A stretch of DNA of 64,000 nucleotides from Mycobacterium paraseoulense (GCF_010731655.1 NZ_AP022619.1:3162001-3226000), one strand, 5' to 3'. Positions 1 through 8,657 are shown, counted from the stretch's first letter. The notes: a model not told the origin generated them from the sequence alone. Made by a program: numbers and translations.

Positions 1-968
1 TGCACCAGCAGGTCGGAGGACAGGATGCGAGCCGGCGGTCCCGACGCCGAACGCGTCATCTCGACCTTGACGAGCGCTTCGCCGATGCGCTCGGCCACTG
101 CGGCGTCGTCGAGCAAGGATTTGCCTGCGGAACCCGGTTGCGTTGCGGCCCAACGAACGAACTCCGCGAGGAGTTTCTCGCACTCGGCCAGGTAGGGCCC
201 CCCGATGGTCGGGTCACTGCCGTCGGCGGAGATGCCGTGTTCCTGGCTCAGCGGCGCGGCGACCACGGTCCAACCCGCGTTGACGTCGCCCAGGCGCCAG
301 CGGTCGTTGACGCGAACATCTTGCAGGTAAACGAAATTGGTACGTTCGCCGCCAAGTGTGCCGATCGGCCGGATCTCCACCCCCACAGTGTCCAGGGGCA
401 GAAGGAAAACGGTGAGGCCCTTGTGCATGGGCGCCGACGGGTCGGTTCGCGTGAGGAGAAAGCAGTACTGGCTGAACTGGGCACCGGTGGTGAACATCTT
501 CTGTCCGTTGATAACCCATTCGTCGCCATCCCGCTCCGCGCGGGTGCGCACCGCGGCCAAATCCGATCCGCAGTCCGGTTCGGTGTAACCCAGGCAGATG
601 CGAACGGTGCCGTCAGCCACCCGCGGCAGCACCTCGGCCTGGATGTCCGGCGAGCCGAACATGCGGATGGCGATCGGTGGTAGCAACGTCGTGGAGGCCA
701 AGATGTAGGGCGCACCGCTGCGCGACCATTCGGTGGCGACGATGCGCGCCCGCAACGCGTCCAGGCCCGCCCCACCCTCAGACGTCGGCCATTGCGTCGC
801 GACCCATCCGCGCGCCCCCATCGCCAGGTGCAGGCTCTCGCTGAATCCGCCGCCGTGCAGCCGTTCGTCTTCCAGCACCGCCGGGGTGACATGTTGGTCG
901 AAGAAGGCGCGTGCCTCACGCCAGAACGTGAGGGTGTCGTCGTCGAGGTCGATGGTTTCGAAATTCAC
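1..968 (-). CDS. acyl-CoA dehydrogenase, C-terminus off window
   Basis: About 322 residues of an acyl-CoA dehydrogenase (FAD-dependent alpha,beta-oxidation of an acyl-CoA) are visible; the C-terminal part lies beyond base 1. The signature TEPDCGSD, which contacts FAD and substrate, sits in the middle domain, followed by GQKMFTTGAQ typical of the family. The start is a GTG at 966-968 that overlaps the stop of the preceding acyl-CoA dehydrogenase gene as GTGA, so the two are probably translationally coupled and may form a mixed oligomer. It is the last visible gene of the operon starting at 4378. The family is certain; the substrate is unknown. Confidence 0.9.
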   Translation of the reverse strand, partial: MNFETIDLDDDTLTFWREARAFFDQHVTPAVLEDERLHGGGFSESLHLAMGARGWVATQWPTSEGGAGLDALRARIVATEWSRSGAPYILASTTLLPPIAIRMFGSPDIQAEVLPRVADGTVRICLGYTEPDCGSDLAAVRTRAERDGDEWVINGQKMFTTGAQFSQYCFLLTRTDPSAPMHKGLTVFLLPLDTVGVEIRPIGTLGGERTNFVYLQDVRVNDRWRLGDVNAGWTVVAAPLSQEHGISADGSDPTIGGPYLAECEKLLAEFVRWAATQPGSAGKSLLDDAAVAERIGEALVKVEMTRSASGPPARILSSDLLV

Positions 969-1990
969 GCGAGCGCATCCATTAGCGCGTGCGGCGCCCA
1001 CTGCGCGGCGCGTCGCAGAAGGGTGCGACGATCGCCGACGGCCATCGCCCAGCCTTTGGCCCGGCGGTAGTAGAGCTGAACGTCGGATTCGAGGGTGAAC
1101 CCGAAGCCGCCCTGGGTGTGGATGGTGGTGGCCCCGGCTTTCTCGGCGGCGTCGCCGGCGGCCAGCACGGCGCACAAGGCCAGGGCACCAACGGATTCGG
1201 GTTCATGGTCGCAGAACCAGGCAGCGCGCCACAGTAGCCGCCGGGCCGCGCCCACGCTGTTGGCGGCGTCGACCAATGGATGAGCGATGGCTTGAAACGC
1301 TCCGATCCGGGTGCCAAATGCCGTGCGCTCTTTGGCGTATTGCACACCGAGGTCCAGGGCGGCCTGACCCAGCCCGACCAGCGCGGCCGCCGTCAAGACG
1401 TGCCATTCCCGTTCAGCTAGGTCCCAGTCGTCGGCCGAACCCACCCGTGCGCCACCGGTAACCTCGCGCCAGCCCAGCGGAGCGCACGCCAGATTGGGCT
1501 CGGTCGGCGCCGGCGGGCCGGTGACCAGCGTCAGGTTGGCGCCCTGCGGCGCGAGTACGGCCTCTGCGATCGCTCCGGCGGGTGCGAGCCGACGGTCGGC
1601 GGTGCCCGGGGCGAGGGTGCCAACCGCGCCACGATCGCGCATGGCGGCCAGCAGGCGCGATGACGGGTCGATGCGAGCCAGCGCGCGAGCCGCCGCCAAC
1701 ACCTCGGCCAGGGGTACCGGCGCCGCGCGGCGGCCGGCCTCTTCGAGCACGAGCGCCAGCTCGACCAAGCCGGCCCCGTCGCCACCGACCGCTTGCGGCA
1801 GCGCCATCTCAACGACGGCACGTTCCTGGAGCTCGTCCCACAGCGCCGCGTCGAACCCCCCCGGTTCGGCCGAGCGAACCCGTGATGTTGGGATGGTCTT
1901 TTCGAAATAGGCCCGGAAAGAATCCCGCAGTGCGGCCTGCTCCTTGCTGAGCGAGTAATCCTGTTGGCGAAGCGAGAACTCTGCGTTCAT
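965..1990 (-). CDS. acyl-CoA dehydrogenase, short non-canonical subunit
   Basis: A 341-residue acyl-CoA dehydrogenase family protein, shorter than the usual 380-400. The C-terminal signature QGGFGFTLESDVQLYYR is clear, but the middle domain is reduced and I find no TEPxxGSD motif. The tail after the signature also lacks the YEG-type catalytic glutamate found in canonical members such as FadE10 in this window. Small subunits of this kind pair with a full partner in heterotetrameric dehydrogenases of steroid side-chain degradation (established for the ChsE type). The next gene downstream, overlapping by 4 bases, is a likely partner (inference). Eleven bases separate it from the amidohydrolase gene upstream. 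Confidence 0.88.
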   Translation of the reverse strand: MNAEFSLRQQDYSLSKEQAALRDSFRAYFEKTIPTSRVRSAEPGGFDAALWDELQERAVVEMALPQAVGGDGAGLVELALVLEEAGRRAAPVPLAEVLAAARALARIDPSSRLLAAMRDRGAVGTLAPGTADRRLAPAGAIAEAVLAPQGANLTLVTGPPAPTEPNLACAPLGWREVTGGARVGSADDWDLAEREWHVLTAAALVGLGQAALDLGVQYAKERTAFGTRIGAFQAIAHPLVDAANSVGAARRLLWRAAWFCDHEPESVGALALCAVLAAGDAAEKAGATTIHTQGGFGFTLESDVQLYYRRAKGWAMAVGDRRTLLRRAAQWAPHALMDALA

Positions 1991-2001
1991 CGGACGGCCA
2001 C

Positions 2002-3105
2002 TCAGGGGGCGTCCTTCAGGACGCTTTCGTCAAAACCGAATAGCCTGCGTGCGTTTCCGCCGACGATGGCCCGCGCACTGTCGATGTCGACGCCGTCGAA
2101 TAGCCTGTCGAGGATCTTCTCCGACTCTGGGTATGTGCTCTCGGGGTGGGGATAGTCGTTGCCCCACAACAGGCATTCGGCTCCGGTATCCGCGAGGTTC
2201 GTAATCGCGACGGGATCGTCCTGAAAGGTCGAGTGGATCTGATGCCGGATGTAGTGACTGGGCAGTTCGGCAAGTTTCGGTTTGGTCCAGCCGATCTCGT
2301 CGTGCGCCTGGTAATAGTAGTCCAGCGTCTGCATTGCCCACGAGATCCAGCCGCCGTTGCACTCGACGAAGACAGCGTGCAGGTCTGGATGCCGCTCCAG
2401 GATCCCGCTGCAGCTCAACAAGGCGGCTGCGCGCGGCGCCATCGATTGCGTGGCAAGAAGATTCGCCGTGCCGCTCCCCCACCCTCGATAGAAGATCATG
2501 TCGTGGCCGCTGCCCTGATGCATGACGGCCGGCCGGCCCGTCGACGCGATGACGCCCCACAGCGGTTCCCACTCTTTGGAGTTCCACTCCGGCTTGCCGA
2601 CCAGCGGCAACAGCAGTCCACCCACCGACGGATCGGCAGCCACCCGCTCGACCTCGGCGATGGCCATGTCGGCATCCCAGGTGGGGATCATCATCGCAAG
2701 TTTGATCCGGTCGTGTCCCCCGATCTGCTCGCGAATCCAATCGTTGTAGACCTGGCATACCGACTGCCCGGCAGGGGGATTGGAGATGTCCCACGCGTAT
2801 AGCCCGATGGTGGGAAAGACGATTTCGGCGTTGATGCGGTCGGTCCGCATCATGTCGAGCCGCACGTCGGGCGAGGCGGCCGCCACGCGCTCGGCCTCCT
2901 TGGCCGCTGCCTCTTCCGCCGACAGTTCGTTCCAACCGATGGGGCTGCCGTTGACGACCAGGCTCCACCCGCCGGCGTCATTGGCCAGGATGCGGCGCGG
3001 GGCGTGATCGCGCAGGTCCACGCTGAGGCGCTCATACCAGAGGTCATGCGGCTCGTCGACGTGCGCATCGGCCGAGATCTTGGGCAGATCGACGGTACTC
3101 GTCAT
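2002..3105 (-). CDS. amidohydrolase-2 family metal-dependent hydrolase
   Basis: A 367-residue TIM-barrel amidohydrolase of the amidohydrolase-2 group, which includes decarboxylases and hydrolases acting on cyclic carboxylates. It opens with the metal-binding-strand motif ISADAHVDEP and ends with LLWGNDYPHPEST, where the conserved Asp and His lie. The ATG at 3103-3105 is chosen because it is one base after the stop of the upstream amidohydrolase; a reading extended to 3144 would run 40 bases into that gene. It is the second gene of the four-gene operon. The exact reaction cannot be read from sequence. Confidence 0.88.
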   Translation of the reverse strand: MTSTVDLPKISADAHVDEPHDLWYERLSVDLRDHAPRRILANDAGGWSLVVNGSPIGWNELSAEEAAAKEAERVAAASPDVRLDMMRTDRINAEIVFPTIGLYAWDISNPPAGQSVCQVYNDWIREQIGGHDRIKLAMMIPTWDADMAIAEVERVAADPSVGGLLLPLVGKPEWNSKEWEPLWGVIASTGRPAVMHQGSGHDMIFYRGWGSGTANLLATQSMAPRAAALLSCSGILERHPDLHAVFVECNGGWISWAMQTLDYYYQAHDEIGWTKPKLAELPSHYIRHQIHSTFQDDPVAITNLADTGAECLLWGNDYPHPESTYPESEKILDRLFDGVDIDSARAIVGGNARRLFGFDESVLKDAP

Positions 3106-3106
3106 A

Positions 3107-4378
3107 TCAGACCTGCACCGTCTCCCGGCCGGCCGCCTCGGCACGGGCCCGGTACTCGGCCTTGCTCACCGTCGACAGGTCGACGTCGGTGGCCCTGGCG
3201 CGTAGCGCACCCACCGTCGCGTCTTTCTTCGCGGTGTGCTTGAACGGGTCGAAATCAAAGAAACGACAGCTGTTTTCGTGAGTGATCTTGTTGATTTCCT
3301 CGTCGGTCGCACCGGCAGCCGTGAACTCGCCAAACAACTGCTCCGGGCCGTTGGGCCAGGTCGAGTCGGTGTGCGGATAGTCACACTCCCACGCCAGATT
3401 GTCGATGCCGATCTCGTTGCGCAGCTTGACGCCGGCCGGGTCGGTGATGAAGCAAGCCAGGACCTGGTCCCGAAATATCTGGCTGGGCATGCGATCCGAC
3501 CAGTCCTGACCGATCCAGAGTTGATTCTTGGCGTGTCGGTCGGCCCTCTCGAGGTAGTAGGGGATCCAACCGATGCCGCCCTCGGAAAGGGCGATACGCA
3601 GGTCCGGGAATCTGCGCAAGGTACGGCCGAACATGAGGTCCTGCAAGGCCATCAGCGTGAGCTGGGTGGGCAGGATGATGTGATGGTCGATCGGAGCGTC
3701 AGGCGCCAGCGTGATCAGGCCGCCACTGGCCCCGATGTGCATGCACAGCACGCTGCCCGCCTCCGACATCGCGGTCAGCATCGGATCCCAGTGCTCGTTG
3801 TGAAAGCTAGGGAAGCCGAAAGCGTGCGGTGCCTCGAGGAAGCTGATGGCCTTGCAGCCTTTGTCGGCCAGACGCCGCACCTCGGCCGCACACAATTCCG
3901 GATCCCACATCGGCACAATGCCGATCGGGATGAACCGGCCCGGATGCGATCCGCACCACTCGTCGACGTGCCAGTCGTTGTAGGCCTTCAGCATGATCAG
4001 CGCGAGGTCCTTGTCCTCAGCCTCGCAGAAGGTCCGCGCGTTGAACCCCGCCATGGTCGGGAAGTTCATCGACGCGAGGACGCCCCCGGCGTCCATATCG
4101 CGCACCCGCAGGTTGACGTCGTAGCAGGCGGGCCGAATCTCGGAGAACACGCCGGGGTTGAAGCCCCATTCCTCTTTGGGCCACGTGACCACCGCGCACA
4201 TGCCGAACGGCGTCGAGGTCTCGATGCCCTGAAATACCCAGCGATCAATGCCCTCCGGGCTGCGCTCGACCTTTGGCGCCTGGTCCGCCCACTTCTGGGG
4301 GACATGACCGTTGAACATATCCGGCGGTTCGATCACGTGGTCATCGATGCTCACCAAGATCATGTCGTCAAGATCCAC
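3107..4378 (-). CDS. amidohydrolase-2 family metal-dependent hydrolase
   Basis: A 423-residue amidohydrolase-2 protein and first gene of the operon continuing to base 1. The N-terminal SIDDHVIEPPDMF and C-terminal AWECDYPHTDSTWP match the metal-site strands of the family. It differs from the next gene in length and detail, so the two probably act on successive intermediates or as partners (inference). It starts at a GTG at 4376-4378, preceded by GAGGAG around 4387-4392. A palindrome at 4421-4435, about 43 bases upstream, is shared with the GMC oxidoreductase promoter and marks joint regulation. Confidence 0.88.
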   Translation of the reverse strand: MDLDDMILVSIDDHVIEPPDMFNGHVPQKWADQAPKVERSPEGIDRWVFQGIETSTPFGMCAVVTWPKEEWGFNPGVFSEIRPACYDVNLRVRDMDAGGVLASMNFPTMAGFNARTFCEAEDKDLALIMLKAYNDWHVDEWCGSHPGRFIPIGIVPMWDPELCAAEVRRLADKGCKAISFLEAPHAFGFPSFHNEHWDPMLTAMSEAGSVLCMHIGASGGLITLAPDAPIDHHIILPTQLTLMALQDLMFGRTLRRFPDLRIALSEGGIGWIPYYLERADRHAKNQLWIGQDWSDRMPSQIFRDQVLACFITDPAGVKLRNEIGIDNLAWECDYPHTDSTWPNGPEQLFGEFTAAGATDEEINKITHENSCRFFDFDPFKHTAKKDATVGALRARATDVDLSTVSKAEYRARAEAAGRETVQV

Positions 4379-4420
4379 CGCAAACTCTCCTCGCAGTCCG
4401 ATTCGGTGTATCCGCTATAG

Positions 4421-4435
4421 AAGAACACCGTTCTC
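4421..4435. promoter_or_regulatory. probable TetR operator upstream of the amidohydrolase operon
   Basis: AAGAACACCGTTCTC reads GAGAAC-GGT-GTTCTT on the coding strand, an inverted repeat of 6-bp arms around 3 bases. It matches GAGAAC-ACT-GTTCTC at 8643-8657 in 12 of 15 positions. A TATAGC at 4414-4419 on the minus strand could be the -10 box. Assignment to the TetR protein encoded at 4524-5213 is an inference. Confidence 0.65.
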
Positions 4436-4523
4436 ATGCGAGGCTAGCCGACGCCGCAGCCTCAGGCAATGCTTGCGATACCCAGTACAGATCTTGTCCG
4501 GGTGCGCGCCTTTCGCGCTCCGA

Positions 4524-5213
4524 TCAGGGCCGGGTAAAGGCGGTTTCCAAGAAGGTCCAGAACTGGTCGAACGCGACGTTCTCGCCCACGTAGAAGCCGA
4601 GCACGCGCGCCTGCAACATCTCCATCGTCGTGTGCAGCAAGATCGACGCGATCGTCGAATCATCTAGCGGCGGACTGGACATACCGGCGCCACGGCAGGC
4701 GGCAAGTAGCTCGGTCAGCGCTCGGTGCTGGGGCTGCAGCAAGGCCGAAAGCTCTGCCGGACGGGTTTCGCTGAGCCGCTGATGAAAGCTGACCAACGAG
4801 CGCTGCAACAGTGGCGGGGCCGGATCGGACGCCAACCACTCGGCTTGCATGAAGGCCCGAAGGCGATCTAGCGGGTCAGTGCCCGCTTCGGCGACCGCGG
4901 CCAGCTGCCGCTCAAGGCCGCCGAGCGTGGCTTCTTCGTAGATGGCCAGGAAAAGGTCGTCGGTACCGCTGAACGATTGGTAGAAAGACCGCAGTGACAT
5001 GCCTGATCGTTCGACGACCTTTCGGACGGAGAGATTTTCCGCGCCTCCCTCACTGAGCAATTCCAGCGCGATGTGCAGGAACCGGTCGCTGCGTGCCTGA
5101 GCCCGTTTGCGCACATCCTCGGTCGCCCGCTCCGTCGAGCGTACCCGCCAGCGCGACTCCGGCCGTGGCGCCGACGTCAACCAGGCCGATACGTCGGTTC
5201 GCGATTTGCTCAC
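4524..5213 (-). CDS. TetR-family transcriptional regulator of the catabolic cluster
   Basis: A 229-residue TetR repressor. After a 40-residue basic N-terminal extension, the helix-turn-helix lies around residues 45-90 (LSVRKVVERSGMSLRSFYQSF), followed by a helical ligand-binding domain. No Shine-Dalgarno sequence precedes the GTG at 5211-5213. Instead TACGCT, a good mycobacterial -10 box, lies at 5221-5226, seven bases from the start, so the mRNA is probably leaderless. An 8-bp inverted repeat at 5244-5270 covers the expected -35 region, which suggests autoregulation. The gene sits between the two operons that share GAGAAC palindromes and is their likely regulator. Confidence 0.88.
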   Translation of the reverse strand: MSKSRTDVSAWLTSAPRPESRWRVRSTERATEDVRKRAQARSDRFLHIALELLSEGGAENLSVRKVVERSGMSLRSFYQSFSGTDDLFLAIYEEATLGGLERQLAAVAEAGTDPLDRLRAFMQAEWLASDPAPPLLQRSLVSFHQRLSETRPAELSALLQPQHRALTELLAACRGAGMSSPPLDDSTIASILLHTTMEMLQARVLGFYVGENVAFDQFWTFLETAFTRP

Positions 5214-5220
5214 ACATCAC

Positions 5221-5226
5221 AGCGTA
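5221..5226 (-). promoter_or_regulatory. -10 box of a leaderless TetR transcript
   Basis: Minus-strand TACGCT fits the TAnnnT consensus and ends seven bases before the GTG start at 5213, the spacing expected when transcription begins at the start codon. Confidence 0.5.
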
Positions 5227-5243
5227 GCGAGTCGGCGTTTCCA

Positions 5244-5270
5244 TTAGCCGATAACGTTGGCCTCGGCTAA
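5244..5270. promoter_or_regulatory. inverted repeat, probable TetR autoregulatory operator
   Basis: TTAGCCGA at 5244-5251 and TCGGCTAA at 5263-5270 are perfect 8-bp inverted arms separated by 11 bases. They lie over the -35 region of the TetR promoter. The sequence differs from the GAGAAC palindromes, so either the regulator binds two motif types or another protein acts here. A lone GAGAACA half-site follows at 5294-5300. Confidence 0.5.
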
Positions 5271-5329
5271 CGGATACACGTAGTGCTCATGATGAGAACA
5301 TGCAGTGATTTCGATGACGCACGGGGCCG

Positions 5330-5767
5330 TCACGTGTTTTGTTCGGCTGTCGCCGCCGGCCGGGCAAGGGTCTGCACGCGGCGATCGGTGAAGCGCCACA
5401 CCCCGTCGGATCCGCGGGCCAATCTATCCAGGTAGCGCCCCGCCAGGGCGATGACCGTCGTACCTGCCTGACCGCTTCGGTCCAGCATTGCCCAACCACT
5501 CACAGCGCTCGCACGGTCGCCGTCGACGGTGATGACGGGATTGACGACAGCATGCAGGGTGCCAGGGCGGTCGGTGCGGCGCAGACCCGCCCACAGCGCT
5601 GCCAGCTCGGCGTGGCCCCGGTAGGTCCGTCCCATCGCGGCGAAGGAACAACTCTCGTCGAACAATTCGAGCAGTTCATCGGTCGCGCCGCTGTCGAGTA
5701 ACGCGCAGTAGCGCTCGATCACCCCGCGGATACGTAGCTCGTCGACCAACGCGTCGGCGGCGGTCAC
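5330..5767 (-). CDS. SnoaL-like/NTF2-fold protein
   Basis: A 145-residue protein of the SnoaL-like NTF2 fold, a cone-shaped alpha+beta barrel used by small isomerases, dehydratases and polyketide cyclases. The N-terminal helix pair (RGVIERYCALLDSGATDELLELF), the middle motif GTLHAVVNPVITVDGD and the C-terminal WRFTDRRVQ strand are typical. It starts with a GTG overlapping the CoA-transferase stop as GTGA and is the last gene of the GMC oxidoreductase/CoA transferase operon. In such operons these proteins often act on CoA-linked or hydroxylated intermediates. The reaction here is not known. Confidence 0.8.
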   Translation of the reverse strand: MTAADALVDELRIRGVIERYCALLDSGATDELLELFDESCSFAAMGRTYRGHAELAALWAGLRRTDRPGTLHAVVNPVITVDGDRASAVSGWAMLDRSGQAGTTVIALAGRYLDRLARGSDGVWRFTDRRVQTLARPAATAEQNT

Positions 5768-6987
5768 GCGACGACGCCCTTGACCTTTAGATCAATGATG
5801 TCGTCCCAGTCCATGCCGAGGTCGTCGGTCAAAATCGCGTCCCCGTGTTCATTGAAGTCGGGCGCGCGTCGCGTCGGTGCCGGCTCGTCGTCGAACTGGA
5901 CGGGCGTGGCCACGAGCGGGTGCTTCTCACCCGAGGCGGCCTCGGCCTGAACCACATATCCGTTGGCGATGACCTGTGGGTCGGCGGTCACCTCGATAGA
6001 GTCCTGCACCGGCGCCCACTGGCCACGGAAGTCGCCGAGGCGTTGCTTCCATTCGGCCAGCGGCGCAGAGGCGAATCGCTCGGCCAGGATCGACCTCGCG
6101 ACGGGGCTGTTCGCGGCGAAGCTTGCGACATCGGCGAACCGCTCGTCATCGACCAATTCGGCCAGGCCCATCACCCGACAAGTCTCGGGCCAGTAGTGGA
6201 ATCCCTGCAGGCACGCCAATTGCAACCAGTGCCCGTCCGACGTCTGGTAGGTGGCCACCAGCGGGTTGCCCACATCTGTGCCGACCGGGAACTGGCCCCA
6301 CGGATGGTTCAACTCGTGCGACAACGCGATGGCGGCCCCCATCGCCCACATTCCGGTGGCGAGAAGCGACACGTCGACAACCGGCGGCTGGCCCGTGCGT
6401 TCGCGATGCAGCAGTGCCGCCGAGATGCCGCCCGCAATGGTCATCGCGCCGATCGAGTCACCATACGCGGGCGCGGGTTGGCCCGGAATCGCCTCGAATT
6501 CAACGGGTTTGGCCCCGTAGGCGACGCCGGCGCGGCACCAGTAGCCCAGCACGTCATATCCCCCGCGATCGGCGTCCGGGCCGCGCGAGCCGAACCCTGA
6601 TCCACGGACGTAAACGATGTTGGGATTGGCGGCCCGGATGTCGTCGACGTCGATGCGCAGCTTGGAACGAACCGCGGGCAGCTTGTTGGTCAGGAAGACG
6701 TCGCAGGTCGCCGCCAGCTTGTAGAGGATGTCGACGCCTTCGGGCGTGCTCAAATCCAAACCGATGCTTCGCTTTCCGCGATTGGAATGTTGCAGCAGCG
6801 GATGCCACGCACCACCGTCGAGGCCTAGGTTGCCGGTCGACATGATGCCTCGCATCGCGTCGCCGCGCTCGGCGGGTTCCACCTTGATCACGTCCGCGCC
6901 CCAGTCGGACAGGATCGCCGACGCCGCGGGAACGAAGGTGTGCTCGGCGACCTCGAGGACGCGGATCCCTTGCATCACAGCGGTCAT
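5764..6987 (-). CDS. CaiB/BaiF family CoA transferase
   Basis: A 407-residue class III CoA transferase, which moves CoA between carboxylic acids through an aspartyl-CoA thioester. The N-terminal half-domain starts with GIRVLEVAEHTFVPAAS and DWGADVIKVEP. The catalytic aspartate is Asp177 in YGDSIGAMTIAGG. Placed after a GMC alcohol oxidoreductase and in the same regulon as two acyl-CoA dehydrogenases, it probably activates an acid produced from the oxidised alcohol (inference). It lies 25 bases after the oxidoreductase and overlaps the next gene by 4 bases. Confidence 0.93.
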   Translation of the reverse strand: MTAVMQGIRVLEVAEHTFVPAASAILSDWGADVIKVEPAERGDAMRGIMSTGNLGLDGGAWHPLLQHSNRGKRSIGLDLSTPEGVDILYKLAATCDVFLTNKLPAVRSKLRIDVDDIRAANPNIVYVRGSGFGSRGPDADRGGYDVLGYWCRAGVAYGAKPVEFEAIPGQPAPAYGDSIGAMTIAGGISAALLHRERTGQPPVVDVSLLATGMWAMGAAIALSHELNHPWGQFPVGTDVGNPLVATYQTSDGHWLQLACLQGFHYWPETCRVMGLAELVDDERFADVASFAANSPVARSILAERFASAPLAEWKQRLGDFRGQWAPVQDSIEVTADPQVIANGYVVQAEAASGEKHPLVATPVQFDDEPAPTRRAPDFNEHGDAILTDDLGMDWDDIIDLKVKGVVA

Positions 6988-7012
6988 GGCAACTGTCCTA
7001 ATTGTTGATCGG

Positions 7013-8608
7013 TCATCGGTCCTCGAGGATCATTTCGGCGGCCCGCCAGGCCATCGCCATGATGGGGCCGTTGAGATTGCCGGCCACCATCGTCGGCAGG
7101 ATGGACACGTCGACGACGCGCAGGCCGGGCACCCCACGCACACGCAGGCTGGCGTCCAACGGGTCGGATTCCCCCGGGCCCATCGCGCACGCCCCGGACG
7201 CGTGATACCCGGCGCCGCCGTAGAGCAGTCCTGCCCGCAGGATGCTGTCGTCGTCGTCGACCGCGGGCCCGGGTTCGATCTCGGAAAAGATCATGTCGGC
7301 CACGGGATGCTGCTCGACGATCTCCCGCATGCGCCGGAACATTGCCACCGATACCCTTTTGTCGTAATCGGTTTCGAGGTACGCGACCTCGACGCGCGGC
7401 GGTTGACCGGGATCGGCCGATCGAATCCGCACCGAGCCCTGACTGGTCGGCCGCAGAACGAAGCCCAGGAGGGATAGGCCCGCCCGGCCTTCGATGCCCC
7501 CGTCAACGGGCCCGACACCCAACGAGAAGGGTGTCATGAGCACTTGCGCGTCGGGCCGGTCGCTGGCCGGGTCGGCGCGGATGAAAGTGAGCATGTCGTA
7601 GGCGGCGGTGCCGATCGGCCCCTTGCGGGTGGTCAGATAGCGCAGCCCCGCGCGCGCCTGGCCAACGGGGGTGGACAGAAACCGGTTGTAGCCTTTGTTC
7701 TCTTTGAGCCGCATCTGCAGCGGTATGCACCGGTGCTCGCGCAATCCTTCGCCGATTCGGGGGCTGTCCACCCTGACGTCGACGCCGGCCGCGGTCAATA
7801 CTTCTTTCGGCCCAATCCCCGACAGTTGCAACAGCTTCGGAGTTGCCAAACTCCCGCACGAGACGATCACCTCGCGGGAGGCTCGAAGCTCCTGCTTGCC
7901 CTTGGCCGAACTCACCTCCACACCCACGGCGCGATCGGATTCGAAGACGATTCGTTGGGCGATTGCGCCGGTCAGCACCGTGAGGTTGGGCCGCTTCATA
8001 GCGGGGTGCAGAAAAGCCCTCGCGGAGTTGACTCGTTTACCCTTCCGCATCGTGGCCGCGGTGTACCCGGTGCGCTCCTCGTCGGAGGCGTTGATGTCCT
8101 CGACCCGCTTGATGCCCAGAGTGGTCGCGGCATCCATCAGCGCCTCGGAGACCTCGTCGTGGGTGTTGATAACGCTTACACCGAGGGGGCCGCCGGCGCC
8201 GCGGACCGCGGAGGGGCCCAGACTGTGATCCTCGATAGCCCGGAAGACGCGCAGCATCTGGTCCCAACCCCAACCGGGATTGCCGCGGGCGACGATATCG
8301 TCGTAGTCGGCCGCCTGACCTCTGTTGTAGACCAGCCCATTGATCGAACTCGACCCGCCGAGTAGCTTGCCCCTGACCCAATGCTCCTGCTGTCGGTGCG
8401 GCCCAAACGGTTCCACGTCGTACTCCCACACGTAGCGCGGGTTTTTCATCAAGAACGCGAAGCCCTTGGGCATTGACACCAACGGGTTGCGGTCGGTGCC
8501 GCCAGCCTCGAGGAGCAAGACTTTGTTGCCGGGGTCCACACTGAGCCGATCAGCCAGTACACACCCCGCAGACCCGCCACCCACCACGACGTAGTCGAAC
8601 TCGCTCAC
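7013..8608 (-). CDS. GMC-family FAD-dependent alcohol oxidoreductase
   Basis: A 531-residue glucose-methanol-choline oxidoreductase. The FAD-binding VVVGGGSAGCVLADRL occupies residues 7-22, and a GMC signature follows around GKLLGGSSSINGLVYNRG. The catalytic His and Asn are in YHASGACAMG and NGPIMAMAWRA near the C-terminus. It oxidises a primary or secondary alcohol with FAD and resembles choline dehydrogenase-like catabolic enzymes; the substrate is unknown. The GTG start at 8606-8608 has AAGGG upstream. It is the first gene of its operon, with an operator palindrome 34 bases before the start. Confidence 0.93.
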   Translation of the reverse strand: MSEFDYVVVGGGSAGCVLADRLSVDPGNKVLLLEAGGTDRNPLVSMPKGFAFLMKNPRYVWEYDVEPFGPHRQQEHWVRGKLLGGSSSINGLVYNRGQAADYDDIVARGNPGWGWDQMLRVFRAIEDHSLGPSAVRGAGGPLGVSVINTHDEVSEALMDAATTLGIKRVEDINASDEERTGYTAATMRKGKRVNSARAFLHPAMKRPNLTVLTGAIAQRIVFESDRAVGVEVSSAKGKQELRASREVIVSCGSLATPKLLQLSGIGPKEVLTAAGVDVRVDSPRIGEGLREHRCIPLQMRLKENKGYNRFLSTPVGQARAGLRYLTTRKGPIGTAAYDMLTFIRADPASDRPDAQVLMTPFSLGVGPVDGGIEGRAGLSLLGFVLRPTSQGSVRIRSADPGQPPRVEVAYLETDYDKRVSVAMFRRMREIVEQHPVADMIFSEIEPGPAVDDDDSILRAGLLYGGAGYHASGACAMGPGESDPLDASLRVRGVPGLRVVDVSILPTMVAGNLNGPIMAMAWRAAEMILEDR

Positions 8609-8642
8609 CGTCAGCCCTTCCGATTCGGCGTACTCGCTGCAC

Positions 8643-8657
8643 GAGAACAGTGTTCTC
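8643..8657. promoter_or_regulatory. perfect palindromic operator at the GMC oxidoreductase promoter
   Basis: GAGAACAGTGTTCTC has perfect 7-bp arms around one base. On the minus strand TACTCT at 8661-8666 is a good -10 box and the palindrome covers the expected transcription start, a typical repressor position. It is nearly identical to the site at 4421-4435. Confidence 0.7.

Noticed and set aside
4421..8657. GAGAAC palindromes as KstR (cholesterol regulator) sites
   Set aside because: KstR sites have AAC and GTT separated by two bases; here the spacing is three, and a local TetR gene explains them better.
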